64,000 nt of DNA from Kineococcus aurantiacus (GCF_013409345.1 NZ_JACCBB010000001.1:3224001-3288000); one strand, 5' to 3'. Shown: positions 42,710 to 52,086, numbered from the stretch's first letter. Notes: generated by a model from the letters alone, not told the origin. A program made the numbers and translations.

Positions 42710-43000
42710 GTGGCGGCCAGCGACGGCAAGGCCGAGATCACGACCAGGGACCCCCGCGCTCTCGAGCGCGAGGTGGAGGCGCGCCGCGCCCAGCTCGCGG
42801 GCACCATCGACGAGCTCACGTCCCGGCTGGCCCCGGCGGCGATCGCCCAGCGGTCCCTGACGTCGGCGCGCGGCAAGGTCGAGGGCTTCGCGTTCGACCA
42901 CCGCGGGGGCCTGCGGGTCGAGCGCGTCGTGGCCGTCGGGGTGGCCGTCCTGGGCGTCACCGCGTTCGTCGTGGTCCGCGCCGTCCGCAGGCGCCGCTGA
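42710..43000 (+). CDS. DUF3618 family protein
   Basis: This 96-residue protein has the DUF3618 core, RALEREVEARRAQLAGTIDEL with the SRLAPAAIAQRSL that follows, and one C-terminal transmembrane helix (about residues 72-91) ending in a run of Arg. The N-terminal half is a soluble amphipathic helix facing the cytoplasm. The function is unknown. It is followed 2 nt later by the groES-like gene. Confidence 0.85.
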   Translation: MAASDGKAEITTRDPRALEREVEARRAQLAGTIDELTSRLAPAAIAQRSLTSARGKVEGFAFDHRGGLRVERVVAVGVAVLGVTAFVVVRAVRRRR

Positions 43001-43002
43001 CC

Positions 43003-43326
43003 GTGGCCGTCCCCGAGCAGCTGCCCGTGCGGATGCTGCACGACCGCGTCCTGGTGCTCCCGGACGACGCGGCCGAGCGCAAGTCCTCCGCGGGCATCCT
43101 CATCCCGGCGACCGCGGCCGTCGGCAAGCGCCTCAGCTGGGCCGCGGTCGTGGCCGTCGGCCCGCACGTCCGGCAGGTCGCCACGGGCGACAAGGTCCTG
43201 TTCGACCCCGAGGACAAGGCCGAGGTCGAGCTGCACGGCAAGGGGTACACGCTCCTGCGCGAGCGCGACCTGCACGCCGTGGCCGCGCCCGGGGACACGG
43301 ACGGCGGCACCGGGCTGTACCTCTGA
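43003..43326 (+). CDS. GroES-like co-chaperone (second, orphan Cpn10)
   Basis: This 107-residue Cpn10 fold protein has PVRMLHDRVLVLPDDAAERK (strand and start of the mobile loop), then SSAGILIP, and VVAVGPHVRQVATGDKVLFD. The mobile loop motif that contacts GroEL is recognisable, but the N-terminus is extended and the C-terminus carries 12 extra residues. No groEL gene is next to it, so it is probably a paralogue of the main groES. Confidence 0.88.
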   Translation: MAVPEQLPVRMLHDRVLVLPDDAAERKSSAGILIPATAAVGKRLSWAAVVAVGPHVRQVATGDKVLFDPEDKAEVELHGKGYTLLRERDLHAVAAPGDTDGGTGLYL

Positions 43327-43370
43327 ACCGGTACTCCCCGCTCGACGCCGCCGGCCCCACGCCGTGGGAG

Positions 43371-44651
43371 ATGGTCCGGTCCGTGCCGCGGATCCTGCGG
43401 GCCCCGCACCTGTTCCTCACCGACGTCGGCGCCCGGCACGGGCCGCTGGCGGCGATCCCGTTGCCCCGCACGCCCGTGCTGGTCCTCGCCGACCCCGCCG
43501 GGGTCCGCCGCGTCCTGGTCGACAACGCCCGCGCCTACGGCAAGGCGACGGTCCAGTACTCCGCGCTGGCGACGGTCACGGGCCCGGGGCTGCTGGCCGG
43601 GGACGGGACGCGCTGGCGCACCCACCGCCGCGTCGTGCAGCCGGCGTTCCACCACGGCGGGCTGCGCGACGTCGCCGGGCACGCCGTGCACGCCGGGCGG
43701 CAGCTGGCCGCCGAGGCCGACGCGCTGCCGGCCGGCACCCCCCTGGAGGTGCTGGCGGCCACGTCCCGCGCGGGCCTGGAGGTGGTGGGGCACACCCTGG
43801 CCGCCGCGGACCTGTCCCGGGACGCCCCGGCGCTCGTGGAGGCCGTCGGGCGCGCCCTCGAACTCGTCGTGCGGCGCGCCGCGAGCCCGGTGCCGGCCAC
43901 CTGGCCCACGCCCGCGAGGCGGCGGCTGGCCCGGGAGGTGGCCGCGGTCGACGCGATCTGCGCGCGCATCGTCACCGACCGCGCGGCCCGGTCCGTGGAG
44001 GACCCGCGCGACCTGGTGGGGCTCATGCTCGCCGCCGGGATGGACGACCGGCAGATCCGCGACGAGCTGGTGACGTTCGTCGTCGCCGGCCACGAGACCG
44101 TCGCCAGCTCCCTCACGTGGACGCTGGACCTGCTGTCCCGCAACCCCTCGGCGCTGGCCGCGGTCCACGACGAGCTGGCCGGGCTGGACGCGGACCCGAC
44201 GTGGGACGACGTGCCCCGCCTGCCGTACCTGCGCGCGTGCGTCGACGAGGCCCTGCGGCTCTACCCGCCGGCGTGGGTGATCACCCGCCGGGCGCTGGCC
44301 GACGACGTCGTCGCCGGGACCGCCGTGCCCGCCGGGACCCTCGTCATCGTCTGCACCTGGGCCCTGCACCGCGACGGGTCCCTGTGGGAGGCCCCCGGGG
44401 AGTTCCGGCCCGAGCGGTTCCTGGGCGCCGAGCGGCGCGACCACTACGTCCCCTTCGGCGCCGGGCCCCGGCTGTGCATCGGCCGGGACCTGGCCCTGGT
44501 CGAGGAGGTCCTCGTCCTGGCCACGCTGCTGCGGACGCACACGGTGCGGCCGGTGGGCCCGCCGCCGCGCGTGGACGCCCTCGTGACGCTGCGCCCCCGC
44601 GGCGGGCTGCCGCTGCACGTCACCCGCCGTTGCGCCGACCGGGTGGTCTGA
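43371..44651 (+). CDS. Cytochrome P450
   Basis: This 426-residue P450 has the I-helix oxygen-binding AGHETVASSL, the K-helix EALRLYPP (ExxR) and the haem-binding loop FGAGPRLCIGRDLAL with the Cys thiolate ligand. Family members usually have a proline-rich hinge before this ATG. Translating upstream gives a P450-like extension (PLDAAGPTPWEM), but with no ATG, GTG or TTG available. A CTG at 43323 that overlaps the groES stop as CTGA is a possible true start. No ferredoxin or reductase gene is adjacent, and the substrate is unknown. Confidence 0.9.
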   Translation: MVRSVPRILRAPHLFLTDVGARHGPLAAIPLPRTPVLVLADPAGVRRVLVDNARAYGKATVQYSALATVTGPGLLAGDGTRWRTHRRVVQPAFHHGGLRDVAGHAVHAGRQLAAEADALPAGTPLEVLAATSRAGLEVVGHTLAAADLSRDAPALVEAVGRALELVVRRAASPVPATWPTPARRRLAREVAAVDAICARIVTDRAARSVEDPRDLVGLMLAAGMDDRQIRDELVTFVVAGHETVASSLTWTLDLLSRNPSALAAVHDELAGLDADPTWDDVPRLPYLRACVDEALRLYPPAWVITRRALADDVVAGTAVPAGTLVIVCTWALHRDGSLWEAPGEFRPERFLGAERRDHYVPFGAGPRLCIGRDLALVEEVLVLATLLRTHTVRPVGPPPRVDALVTLRPRGGLPLHVTRRCADRVV

Positions 44652-44755
44652 GGGCGCTCCGGCCGCCCGGGCCTCAGGTCCGGCCCGCGGGGAGCCGATG
44701 AGCACGACCCGGCCGACGAGGGCCGGATCCGTCCGCGATGGCGCAGGAGGATGTC

Positions 44756-45109
44756 GTGAAACCGCTCCACCAGGTCCTGCGGGACCTCGAGTTCGCCGCC
44801 CACCAGGGGACCCTGACCCCCTCGTTCCTCGACGACTACGCCCGCCGCCACGGCGAGGGGGTGCTCGCGCTGTACGCCCTCGCCGCCCGCCACGACCTGC
44901 CGGTCGCCGCCGAGGACGGCCGCGACGACCACCTCGCCGAGGTCAGGCCGTGGCACGCCGCGGTCGACGTGGCCGCCGTCGAGCGCGCCCTGGACGCCCG
45001 CAGCGCCGCGGTCGTGCGCGACGTCCACGCCGCCGCCGACGACGGCCGGCCCGCGGTGCTGCGCAAGCGGGGACGCGGGTCCCACCACCCGGTGCGGCCG
45101 GGCGCCTGA
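44756..45109 (+). CDS. Hypothetical protein
   Basis: I do not recognise this 117-residue soluble protein. It starts VKPLHQVLRDLEFAAHQGTL, is helical in its first half (DDYARRHGEGVLALYALAAR) and has a His/Asp-rich middle and a basic C-terminal tail. The GTG at 44756 is chosen because AGGAGG ends 5-6 nt upstream; an in-frame ATG at 44738 includes that element. It converges on another unknown gene with a 7-bp gap. Confidence 0.55.
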   Translation: MKPLHQVLRDLEFAAHQGTLTPSFLDDYARRHGEGVLALYALAARHDLPVAAEDGRDDHLAEVRPWHAAVDVAAVERALDARSAAVVRDVHAAADDGRPAVLRKRGRGSHHPVRPGA

Positions 45110-45116
45110 GCGGGCG

Positions 45117-45575
45117 TCAGGGCATCTCCACCGTCTCGGCCCGGCGCACCTCCGCCAGCGCGGTCTCCAGCGCGCGGCGCAGCGGCCGGCCCGGCCCGGT
45201 GGCGAGGTCGTGGACCAGCAGCACCGAGTGCTGCAGCACCAGCGCGTGACCGAGGCGGGGCAGTTCCTCGGGGTCGGGGTGCTCGCCGAGGGCGGCGACG
45301 AGCACGACCACGAGGACCCGCGGGTCCAGCGCGTCGAACCAGCCCGCGGCGCGCGCCGTCGCGGCGACCGCGTCCCGCACGTCGTCGGCGTCGAGGCCGC
45401 CGGGGTGCTGCTCCTCCAGGGCCTGCCGCAGGACGTGGCCGAGGACGACGCGGGCCTGCTCGGCGTCGAAGCCGGCCAGGTCGCCGGTGGCCCGCGCGAA
45501 CCCCTCCGCGTCGCCCACCGCCTCCACGGCGCGCGTGACGAGGCGGGACAACGACGCAGGGTCCGCGGAGCTCAC
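45117..45575 (-). CDS. Hypothetical helical protein
   Basis: This 152-residue protein has no family I can name. It is acidic and helical with several Asp/Glu-His pairs (ALEEQHPGGLDADDVRDAV) and a hydrophobic centre (PRVLVVVLVAALGEHPDPEE) that is too polar to span a membrane. The GTG start at 45575 has an AATGAT hexamer ending 6 nt upstream, overlapping the promoter of the divergent LysR gene. It may be controlled by that regulator. Confidence 0.6.
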   Translation of the reverse strand: MSSADPASLSRLVTRAVEAVGDAEGFARATGDLAGFDAEQARVVLGHVLRQALEEQHPGGLDADDVRDAVAATARAAGWFDALDPRVLVVVLVAALGEHPDPEELPRLGHALVLQHSVLLVHDLATGPGRPLRRALETALAEVRRAETVEMP

Positions 45576-45581
45576 GGACCC

Positions 45582-45592
45582 ATCATTACCCT
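45582..45592. promoter_or_regulatory. Overlapping divergent -10 hexamers between the LysR gene and its neighbour
   Basis: TACCCT (45587-45592, plus) ends 6 nt before the LysR GTG. AATGAT (45587-45582, minus) ends 6 nt before the opposite GTG. The two hexamers share base 45587 and the start codons are separated by only 23 bp, so the two promoters should exclude each other. Confidence 0.5.
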
Positions 45593-45598
45593 CCGAGG

Positions 45599-46558
45599 GT
45601 GTCCCTCGACCGGGTCCCCGACCTCACCTCCCTGCGCCTGCTCGTCGCGGTCGTCGAGTCCGGCTCCATCGGCCGCGGGGCCCGCGCGGTCGGGGTGAGC
45701 CAGCAGGCCGCCTCGGACCGGCTGCGGGCCGTGGAGTCGCAGGTGGGGGTCGCGCTGCTGCACCGCAGCCGGCAGGGGTCGCGGCCGACGGAGGCGGGCA
45801 CGGTCCTGGCCGGCTGGGCCACCCGCCTGCTGGAGGTCGCCGCCGAGGTCGGCGAGGGCATCGCCACGTTGCGCGCCGACCGCCCGCACCGGCTGCGGGT
45901 GGCCTCGAGCATGACGATCGCCGAGCACCTGCTCCCGCGCTGGCTGCTGGTCCTGCGCCAGCGCGCCGAGGCGGCCGGGACACCGCCGCACGCGGTCGAG
46001 CTGGTGGCGACGAACTCGGTGCGGGTGCTGGCCGCGGTCGCTGACGGCGAGGCGGACCTGGGGTTCGTGGAGGGGCCGGCGGTGCCGCGCGGGGTACGCA
46101 GCCGCGAGCTGCTGGGCGACCACCTCGTCGTGGTGGTCGCCCCGGCGCACCCGTGGACGCGGCGGCGGCGGCCCGTGGAGGCGGCCGAGCTGGCCGCCAC
46201 CGCGCTGGTCTCGCGGGAGACCGGGTCCGGCACCCGCGACGTCCTGGAGCGGGCGTTCGCCGCGGCCGGTGTCGTCCCGGTGCCCCCGGCGGTGGAGCTG
46301 ACGACCGCGACGAGCGTGCGCGAGGCCGTCCGCGCCGGGGCCGGGGTGGCGGTGCTCAGCCGCCTCGCGGTGGCCGACGACCTCGACGCCGGGCGGCTCG
46401 GGGTCGTCGCGGTCGCCGGGCTGGACCTGCACCGGACGTTGCGGGCGGTGTGGACGGGGCCGGCGCGGATGCCGCCGGGCCCGGCCCGCGAACTGCTGGA
46501 GGTGGCCTCCGTCAGCAGGTCAGCCCGTCCTGCAGGGCCGTCAGGTTCTGCCGCATGA
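45599..46558 (+). CDS. LysR-family transcriptional regulator
   Basis: This 319-residue regulator has an N-terminal winged helix-turn-helix (about residues 8-66, SLRLLVAVVESGSIGRGARA then AVGVSQQAASDRLRAVE). A periplasmic-binding-protein-like effector domain runs from about 95 to 300. It usually regulates a divergent gene, here the unknown gene at 45117. The C-terminal 15 residues (SRSARPAGPSGSAA) overlap the 3' end of the convergent zinc-binding gene by 47 bp, so this tail may be a late extension of the protein. Confidence 0.87.
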   Translation: MSLDRVPDLTSLRLLVAVVESGSIGRGARAVGVSQQAASDRLRAVESQVGVALLHRSRQGSRPTEAGTVLAGWATRLLEVAAEVGEGIATLRADRPHRLRVASSMTIAEHLLPRWLLVLRQRAEAAGTPPHAVELVATNSVRVLAAVADGEADLGFVEGPAVPRGVRSRELLGDHLVVVVAPAHPWTRRRRPVEAAELAATALVSRETGSGTRDVLERAFAAAGVVPVPPAVELTTATSVREAVRAGAGVAVLSRLAVADDLDAGRLGVVAVAGLDLHRTLRAVWTGPARMPPGPARELLEVASVSRSARPAGPSGSAA

Positions 46559-47360
46559 GGCTCAGGTAGTCCTCGCCCTCGTCCACCCGCTCGACCGGGT
46601 GCAGCACGGAGGTCCGCACGCCCAGCTCGGTGGCGAGCTTCTCGGCCACGGCCGGGTTGGCGCTGGCCTCGAAGTAGATGGTCCGCACGGAGTTCTCCCG
46701 GGCCACGTCCAGGACGTCGCGGACGCGCGCCGGGGACGGCTCGACGGACGGGTCGATCCCGGCGATCCCGATCTGGCGCAGCCCGTAGCGGTCGGCGAGG
46801 TACCCGAACGCCTCGTGCGAGGTGACGAGGGCGGCGTCGCGGCAGGGGGCCAGGGCGGCGGCGTAGTCGGCGTCGAGGTCCGTCATCTCCTGCCGCAGGG
46901 CCTCGGCCCCGGCCCGGTAGGCCTGCTCACCGGCGGGGTCGACCTCGGTGAGCTCGTCGGCGACGTCGTCGCCGAGGTCGGCCATCAGCGTCGGGTCGAG
47001 CCAGAAGTGCGGGTCCCGGTCGAGGTCGGCGTAGGTGGCGGCGTCGACGAGGTGCTCCGGCGGCCGGGAGGACAGGGCGGCGTCGACGGCCGGCTGCATC
47101 GAGGACAGGTGCACCACCACGTCGGCGTCCACGAGGTCGGCCAGCTGCCGGGTCGACACGTCGGCGTCGTGACTGTCGGCGCCGGGGGTGACGATGTTGC
47201 CGACGTCGGCGCGCTCGCCCGCCACGACGGCCGCGACGTACTCCAGCGGGTGCGAGGTCGTCACGACCGACAGGCGCCCGTCCGGCTCGCCGGCCGCGGG
47301 GGACCCGCAGCCGGCGAGCAGGACGAGGGCGGCGCCGGCCCCCAGGAGGGGGAACCTCAC
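46512..47360 (-). CDS. aztC: Zinc ABC transporter substrate-binding lipoprotein (AztC/ZnuA-like)
   Basis: This 282-residue lipoprotein has a signal ending in LLAGCGSP (Cys18). It binds zinc outside the membrane for delivery to an ABC permease. The cluster A-I fold is recognisable by SVVTTSHPLEYVAAVV, GADSHDADVSTRQLADL and DPHFWLDPTLMADL, followed by ALVTSHEAFGYLADRYGL. The His-rich loop typical of ZnuA is absent, as in AztC. It is coupled by GTGA to the AztD-like gene upstream. No permease or ATPase gene (AztA/AztB) is in the window. Confidence 0.85.
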   Translation of the reverse strand: MRFPLLGAGAALVLLAGCGSPAAGEPDGRLSVVTTSHPLEYVAAVVAGERADVGNIVTPGADSHDADVSTRQLADLVDADVVVHLSSMQPAVDAALSSRPPEHLVDAATYADLDRDPHFWLDPTLMADLGDDVADELTEVDPAGEQAYRAGAEALRQEMTDLDADYAAALAPCRDAALVTSHEAFGYLADRYGLRQIGIAGIDPSVEPSPARVRDVLDVARENSVRTIYFEASANPAVAEKLATELGVRTSVLHPVERVDEGEDYLSLMRQNLTALQDGLTC

Positions 47361-48631
47361 TCGGTGACCTCGCCGGGGACGGCGGTGAGCTCGTTCGGGG
47401 TCACCTTCAGCGTGCCGCTGGCGTAGACCTCGCCGGTCTCGATGTCGACCGCGTGGATCTCCTTGGTGGCCGGCTCGGTGACGTACGCGGTGCCGTCCAG
47501 GGTGAACACCTGCGGCTGCGGGGCCTGCCAGTCCTCCCGGACCTCCCACGGGTCGACGACAGGGGTGGAGCGGGTGACGGTGCCCGCGGCGGTGTCGATG
47601 AGGTGCAGCTGCCCGTCGGTGCCGAGCACGACGCCCTCGCCGTTCTCGCCGCGCCCGAGGGAGCGGTACCAGTAGGAGGTGCCGCCGGGCAGCTCCACGA
47701 GGCGCAGGGTCGCGGTGGTGGTGTCGATGAGCGAGACGCGCGTGGTGAGGTCGATCTCGGCGTCGGGGTTCGACTTGTAGTCTCCCAGGACGATCGGGGA
47801 CTCGTCGGTGCCCCACTGGTTGCCGATGCGGCCGTAGGCGTCGGGGCTCTGGACCTTGGTGATCTCGGTGCCCTTGACGACGAGGACGCCGTCGCTGCAG
47901 CCGATGACGACGGTCTCGTCCGCGGCGACGGTCTCGCCGTGGGTGTTCGGGCACTGGTCGTTCGCGGCGATCTCGGCGTTCTGCGTGTCCAGGACGCGGA
48001 TGCCGGTCCGGGCTTCCTCGGTGCCCTCGGTGACGACCAGCGTGCCGTCGCTGCGCTCGACGGCGACGCCGTGGTGGGCGGACGGGGTGGTGTACTCGCG
48101 GACCTCGCCCTCCTCCACGGCGTCGTGGCCGACGTGCTCGGAGTCGAAGGACACGACGTGGCCGGTGCCGTCGTCGAAGAGGGTCGTCTTCCCGGCGTGG
48201 CGCACGACGTGGCCTGGCTTCTCAGCCTCGTACACGACGTCGGTGTCGTGCGGCTCGCCGGTGTAGTAGTGGGCGTGGTCGCCGTGCGGCTCGCTCCAGG
48301 CGCCGGCGTCCACGACGTGGAAGCCGCCGGCGGCGGACACCACCACGTGACGGCCGTCGCCGGCGGGGTTGAGGCGGGCGAAGCCGTCGAAGGGCAGGTC
48401 GGCCAGCACCTCGAAGGTCGCGGCGTCGAGGACCTGGACGCCGCCGTCGTAGGTGACGGCCACGCGGGCCTTGGCGGCGCCGACCTCGGTGGCCTCGGTC
48501 TCGGCGGTGTGCCCGTCCCCGGAGGTGGCGGCCGGGGCGGCGGGGGTCTCCGCCGAGCTGCCGCCGCAGGCGGCGAGCAGGGTCAGGGAGAGGGGCAGGG
48601 CGGTCAGGACGAGCAGCGGGCTGCGGCGCAC
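47357..48631 (-). CDS. aztD: AztD-like periplasmic zinc metallochaperone
   Basis: This 424-residue exported protein has a lipobox LTLLAACGG (Cys22) and a repeated beta-propeller-like architecture (VQVLDAATFEVLADLPFDGF, HVVVSAAGGFHVVDAG and similar blade motifs). A His-rich EPHGDHAHYYTGEPHDTD segment is a likely zinc site. This is the organisation of AztD, which passes zinc to the binding protein AztC, encoded directly downstream. Regulation by zinc is suggested by the Fur/Zur-type box over its promoter. The start is the GTG at 48631; no strong Shine-Dalgarno is seen. Confidence 0.82.
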   Translation of the reverse strand: MRRSPLLVLTALPLSLTLLAACGGSSAETPAAPAATSGDGHTAETEATEVGAAKARVAVTYDGGVQVLDAATFEVLADLPFDGFARLNPAGDGRHVVVSAAGGFHVVDAGAWSEPHGDHAHYYTGEPHDTDVVYEAEKPGHVVRHAGKTTLFDDGTGHVVSFDSEHVGHDAVEEGEVREYTTPSAHHGVAVERSDGTLVVTEGTEEARTGIRVLDTQNAEIAANDQCPNTHGETVAADETVVIGCSDGVLVVKGTEITKVQSPDAYGRIGNQWGTDESPIVLGDYKSNPDAEIDLTTRVSLIDTTTATLRLVELPGGTSYWYRSLGRGENGEGVVLGTDGQLHLIDTAAGTVTRSTPVVDPWEVREDWQAPQPQVFTLDGTAYVTEPATKEIHAVDIETGEVYASGTLKVTPNELTAVPGEVTE

Positions 48632-48671
48632 GGAGAAGGTCCAACCTGGTCGGGAGCTGTGAACGAGGCGT

Positions 48672-48706
48672 ACCGTAACACGATTGAGAACCGTTACCAG
48701 TAGCAT
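48672..48706. promoter_or_regulatory. Fur/Zur-type box overlapping divergent promoters of aztD and the GH13 gene
   Basis: GTAAC (48675-48679) and GTTAC (48693-48697) form an inverted repeat with a 13-bp A/T-richer centre containing ATTGAGAA. This is an island of low GC in this genome and the general form of Fur-family operators. It overlaps the minus-strand TACGGT -10 box of aztD (48677-48672) and the -35 zone of a plus-strand TAGCAT (48701-48706). Confidence 0.6.
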
Positions 48707-48770
48707 CGTGGTGAGCGCCGCGCAGGCCGCTGATCGGCTCCGGATGAGAAGCGGGCCGGACTGTGGTGGG

Positions 48771-51068
48771 GTGAGGTCCGTGGACGAGACCGACGTGACC
48801 GCCGAGACCGCTGAGCGGGTCGAGCACGAGCCGAGCGAGATCACCTACGACGAGCAGCGGTACCCGGCCAGGCCCCGTTCGCTGCGCCGCCCGCGCCCGC
48901 AGGCCCGGCTGCGCGGCACCGACGCCCCGCCCCGCCCGGCGCCGGGCGAGGGGGCGGCCGACGGCTCCAACCCCGAGTACGTCCGGTGGTTGATGGCCCA
49001 GTCCATGCTGGCCGACGCCCAGAAGATCAGCCGGCAGTTCTCCGGCAAGTCGAGCATGTGGCAGAACCCCTACGCCAAGCCCGACCCCCGCCGCGCCGTC
49101 GACACCGCGGCCGTCTGGTTCACCGCCTACCCCATCTCGCTGGTCACCCGGTCCGGGCGCTCGTTCCTGGGGTCCCTGGGCGACCCCGAGCTGTGGCAGG
49201 CGTTCCAGCGCATCGGGATCGACGCCGTCCACACCGGCCCGGTCAAGGCCGCCGGCGGTCTCGACGGGTGGCGCCAGACGCCCAGCGTCGACGGCCACTT
49301 CGACCGCATCTCCACCGAGATCGACCCCATGTTCGGCACCGAGGGCGAGTTCCGGCACCTGTGCGAGGTCGCCGCCGAGCACGACGGCAGCGTCATCGAC
49401 GACATCGTCCCCGGCCACACCGGCAAGGGCGCCGACTTCCGCCTCGCCGAGATGGCGTTCCAGGACTACCCGGGCATCTACCACATGGTCGAGATCCCCC
49501 CGGACTGCTGGGAGCTGCTGCCCGAGGTCCCGCCCGGGCACGACGCGGCGAACCTCGACGCGGCCGCCGAGGCCGCCCTGTCCGAGCGCGGCTACATCAT
49601 CGGCCAGCTCCAGCGCGTCATCTTCTACGCCCCCGGCATCAAGGAGACGAACTGGTCGGCCACCCGCGAGGTCGAGGGCGTCGACGGGGTCACCCGCCGC
49701 TGGGTCTACCTGCACTACTTCAAGCAGGGGCAGCCGTCGGTGAACTGGCTCGACCCCTCCTTCGCCGGGATGAAGCTCGTCATCGGCGACGCCCTGCACT
49801 CCCTGGGCGACCTGGGCACGACGGCGCTGCGCCTGGACGCCAACGGTTTCCTGGGCGTGGAGAAGACCGTCGAGGGGCCCGCGTGGTCCGAGGGCCACCC
49901 GCTGTCCGAGGCCGCCAACCACCTCATCGCGGGCATGGTCCGCAAGGTCGGCGGTTTCACCTTCCAGGAGCTGAACCTCACGATCGAGGACATCCGCGAC
50001 ACCTCCGAGGTCGGCGCGGACCTGTCCTACGACTTCATCACCCGCCCCGGGGTCCAGCACTCCATCGCCACCGGCGACACCGAGTTCCTGCGGCTGTGCC
50101 TGCGCCAGGCCCTCGAGCTCGGCGTCGACCCCGCCTCCCTCGTGCACGCCCTGCAGAACCACGACGAGCTCACCTACGAGCTCGTCCACTGGGCGACCCG
50201 GCACGCCGAGGACGAGTACGAGTTCCGCGGCGGCAAGGTGACCGGCGGGGCCCTGGCCGAGACCATCCGCGCCGACCTCGTCGAGCGGCTGACGGGGGAG
50301 AACGGTCCCTACAACCTGGTCTTCACGACCAACGGGATCGCCTGCACGAGCGCCAGCGTCATCGCCGCCAGCCGCGGGAACCGCGACCTCGACGCGCTGA
50401 CCGACGACGAGGTCGAGCAGATCAAGCGCGCCCACCTGCTCATGGCGATGTTCAACGCCTGGCAGCCCGGCGTCTTCGCGCTGTCCGGCTGGGACCTCAT
50501 GGGGATGCTGCCGCTGCCGGTCGAGAGCGTGAAGCCCCTGCTGAGCTCCGGGGACACCCGCTGGATCGAACGCGGTGCGCACGACCTCATGGGCGTGGCC
50601 CCCGAGGCCACGATGTCGGCCTCGGGCATCCCCGTCGGCCGCTCCCTCTACGGCAACGTCCCGGAGCAGCTGAAGGACGAGAACTCCTTCGCCCACAAGC
50701 TGCGCGAGGTGCTGCAGGTCCGCCGCGAGCACCGCATCGCCACGGCCCGGCAGATCGACATCCCGGCCGTCGCGCACCCGAGCATGCTCGTCATGGTCCA
50801 CGAGCTCGACCCCGCCGACCAGGGCGGGCGCACGGCCCTGCAGGTGACGGTCCTGAACTTCGGGTCCGAGACCATCGAGGGGTCGGTGCGCTCGGAGTTC
50901 TTCACCCCCCGGGTGCCCGTCGTCGACCTGTCGAACGGCGGCGAGATCGGCTGGGTGGACGACCTCAAGAGCTTCGGGGTCTGGCTGGCGCCCTACGCCG
51001 GGATGTCGTTGCTGCTCAAGGCGAACGAACCCGAGGACGAGGACGTCAGGCGTCCGGAGGGACGTTGA
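48771..51068 (+). CDS. GH13 alpha-glucan enzyme (trehalose synthase/maltosyltransferase-like)
   Basis: This enzyme of about 765 residues has a TIM-barrel GH13 domain. The nucleophile is Asp356 (RLDANGF), the acid/base is Glu400 (FQELNL) and the transition-state stabiliser is Asp465 (QNHDELT). The early [13 protein letters not shown] and [20 protein letters not shown] segments mark a subfamily that is often annotated as maltose alpha-D-glucosyltransferase. It probably remodels trehalose, maltose or sucrose, but the exact reaction cannot be read from sequence. Start candidates are GTG 48711, 48771 and 48780. Its 3' end overlaps the LacI gene by 23 bp. Confidence 0.8.
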   Translation: MRSVDETDVTAETAERVEHEPSEITYDEQRYPARPRSLRRPRPQARLRGTDAPPRPAPGEGAADGSNPEYVRWLMAQSMLADAQKISRQFSGKSSMWQNPYAKPDPRRAVDTAAVWFTAYPISLVTRSGRSFLGSLGDPELWQAFQRIGIDAVHTGPVKAAGGLDGWRQTPSVDGHFDRISTEIDPMFGTEGEFRHLCEVAAEHDGSVIDDIVPGHTGKGADFRLAEMAFQDYPGIYHMVEIPPDCWELLPEVPPGHDAANLDAAAEAALSERGYIIGQLQRVIFYAPGIKETNWSATREVEGVDGVTRRWVYLHYFKQGQPSVNWLDPSFAGMKLVIGDALHSLGDLGTTALRLDANGFLGVEKTVEGPAWSEGHPLSEAANHLIAGMVRKVGGFTFQELNLTIEDIRDTSEVGADLSYDFITRPGVQHSIATGDTEFLRLCLRQALELGVDPASLVHALQNHDELTYELVHWATRHAEDEYEFRGGKVTGGALAETIRADLVERLTGENGPYNLVFTTNGIACTSASVIAASRGNRDLDALTDDEVEQIKRAHLLMAMFNAWQPGVFALSGWDLMGMLPLPVESVKPLLSSGDTRWIERGAHDLMGVAPEATMSASGIPVGRSLYGNVPEQLKDENSFAHKLREVLQVRREHRIATARQIDIPAVAHPSMLVMVHELDPADQGGRTALQVTVLNFGSETIEGSVRSEFFTPRVPVVDLSNGGEIGWVDDLKSFGVWLAPYAGMSLLLKANEPEDEDVRRPEGR

Positions 51069-52086
51069 ACGGCGTGAGGATCTGGATGGCCGAGGCCGTC
51101 CCGGGCAGCTCGGAGCGGGTGTAGGGGGCCTGCAGCAGCATCCGGCAGGCGTGGCGGCAGTCGCTGCGCAGGTCGTGGTGCAGGACGGCTGACAGGTCCC
51201 CGCGCCGCAGCAGGTCGGCGTTCTCGCCGTCCAGGTCGTGGGCGACGAACGCGACGGGCCGCGTCCGGGCCCGCTCGAAACCCCGGACGACGGCCCCGTT
51301 GCCGCCCGCGCCCGCGCACATCGAGTAGACGGCGCGCAGCCCCGGCAGGTCGGCCAGCGCACCGGCGACGGCCTCCTCCAGCAGGAGCGGGTCCCGGTCG
51401 TCGTCCAGGACGTCGCGCACCGGGCGCACCGACCCCTCCAACTGGGCCAGCGCGGCCTCGAAACCGCGCCACCGCTCGCGCTCGGAGTCCTGGGGCTGGC
51501 GGCTGCGCACGACCAGGACGGGCTCGGCGGGGTCGGGCACCCACTGCGTCAGCAGGTACGCCGCCGTGGCCCCCGCCCCCTGGTTGTCGGCGCCCACGTA
51601 CCCCCGCCGGCGGCTGCCGGGCAGGTCGCTGGCGAGGGTCACGACGGGGACCTGCGCGTCGCTGAGGCGCCGCACGGCGGCCCGGACCTCCGGCAGGTCC
51701 GGGGACTGCAGGACGACGCCGTTGGACCCCGTGCGCAGCACCCGGTCCAGCTCCGCGGCGACCCAGTCGCCGCCGGCGCCCGCGCAGGTGTGGAACCGCG
51801 CGCGCACCGTGGCCGGGTGCAGGGCGGGCAGTTCCACCTCCAGCGCCGCGCGGACGGCGTCGGCGAACCGGCGGGGGGCCGCCATGACGACGTCGAACAT
51901 GACGGTGCGCCCGGTCAGCCGCACCTGCGACTGCTGACGCTCCAGGTCGGCCACGGCGCGGCGCACCTGCTCGACCGTGGCGGCCCGCACGCCGGGGCGC
52001 TCGTGCAGCACGCGGTCGACCGTCGCCTCGGACAGGCCGGACTGGACGGCGATGTCCCGGACGCTGAACTTGCGGCGCACGCTCAC
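51046..52086 (-). CDS. LacI-family transcriptional regulator
   Basis: This 346-residue regulator has a helix-turn-helix with hinge (about residues 7-55, [20 protein letters not shown] with the following LHERPGV). A sugar-binding periplasmic-like domain follows, with [20 protein letters not shown] and the [15 protein letters not shown] segment. The latter resembles the RbsB-like group (Peripla_BP_4). Such proteins repress sugar operons until ligand binds. The GTG start overlaps the Lrp stop as GTGA. Its target could be the convergent GH13 gene or a remote operon. Confidence 0.87.
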   Translation of the reverse strand: MSVRRKFSVRDIAVQSGLSEATVDRVLHERPGVRAATVEQVRRAVADLERQQSQVRLTGRTVMFDVVMAAPRRFADAVRAALEVELPALHPATVRARFHTCAGAGGDWVAAELDRVLRTGSNGVVLQSPDLPEVRAAVRRLSDAQVPVVTLASDLPGSRRRGYVGADNQGAGATAAYLLTQWVPDPAEPVLVVRSRQPQDSERERWRGFEAALAQLEGSVRPVRDVLDDDRDPLLLEEAVAGALADLPGLRAVYSMCAGAGGNGAVVRGFERARTRPVAFVAHDLDGENADLLRRGDLSAVLHHDLRSDCRHACRMLLQAPYTRSELPGTASAIQILTPFNVPPDA

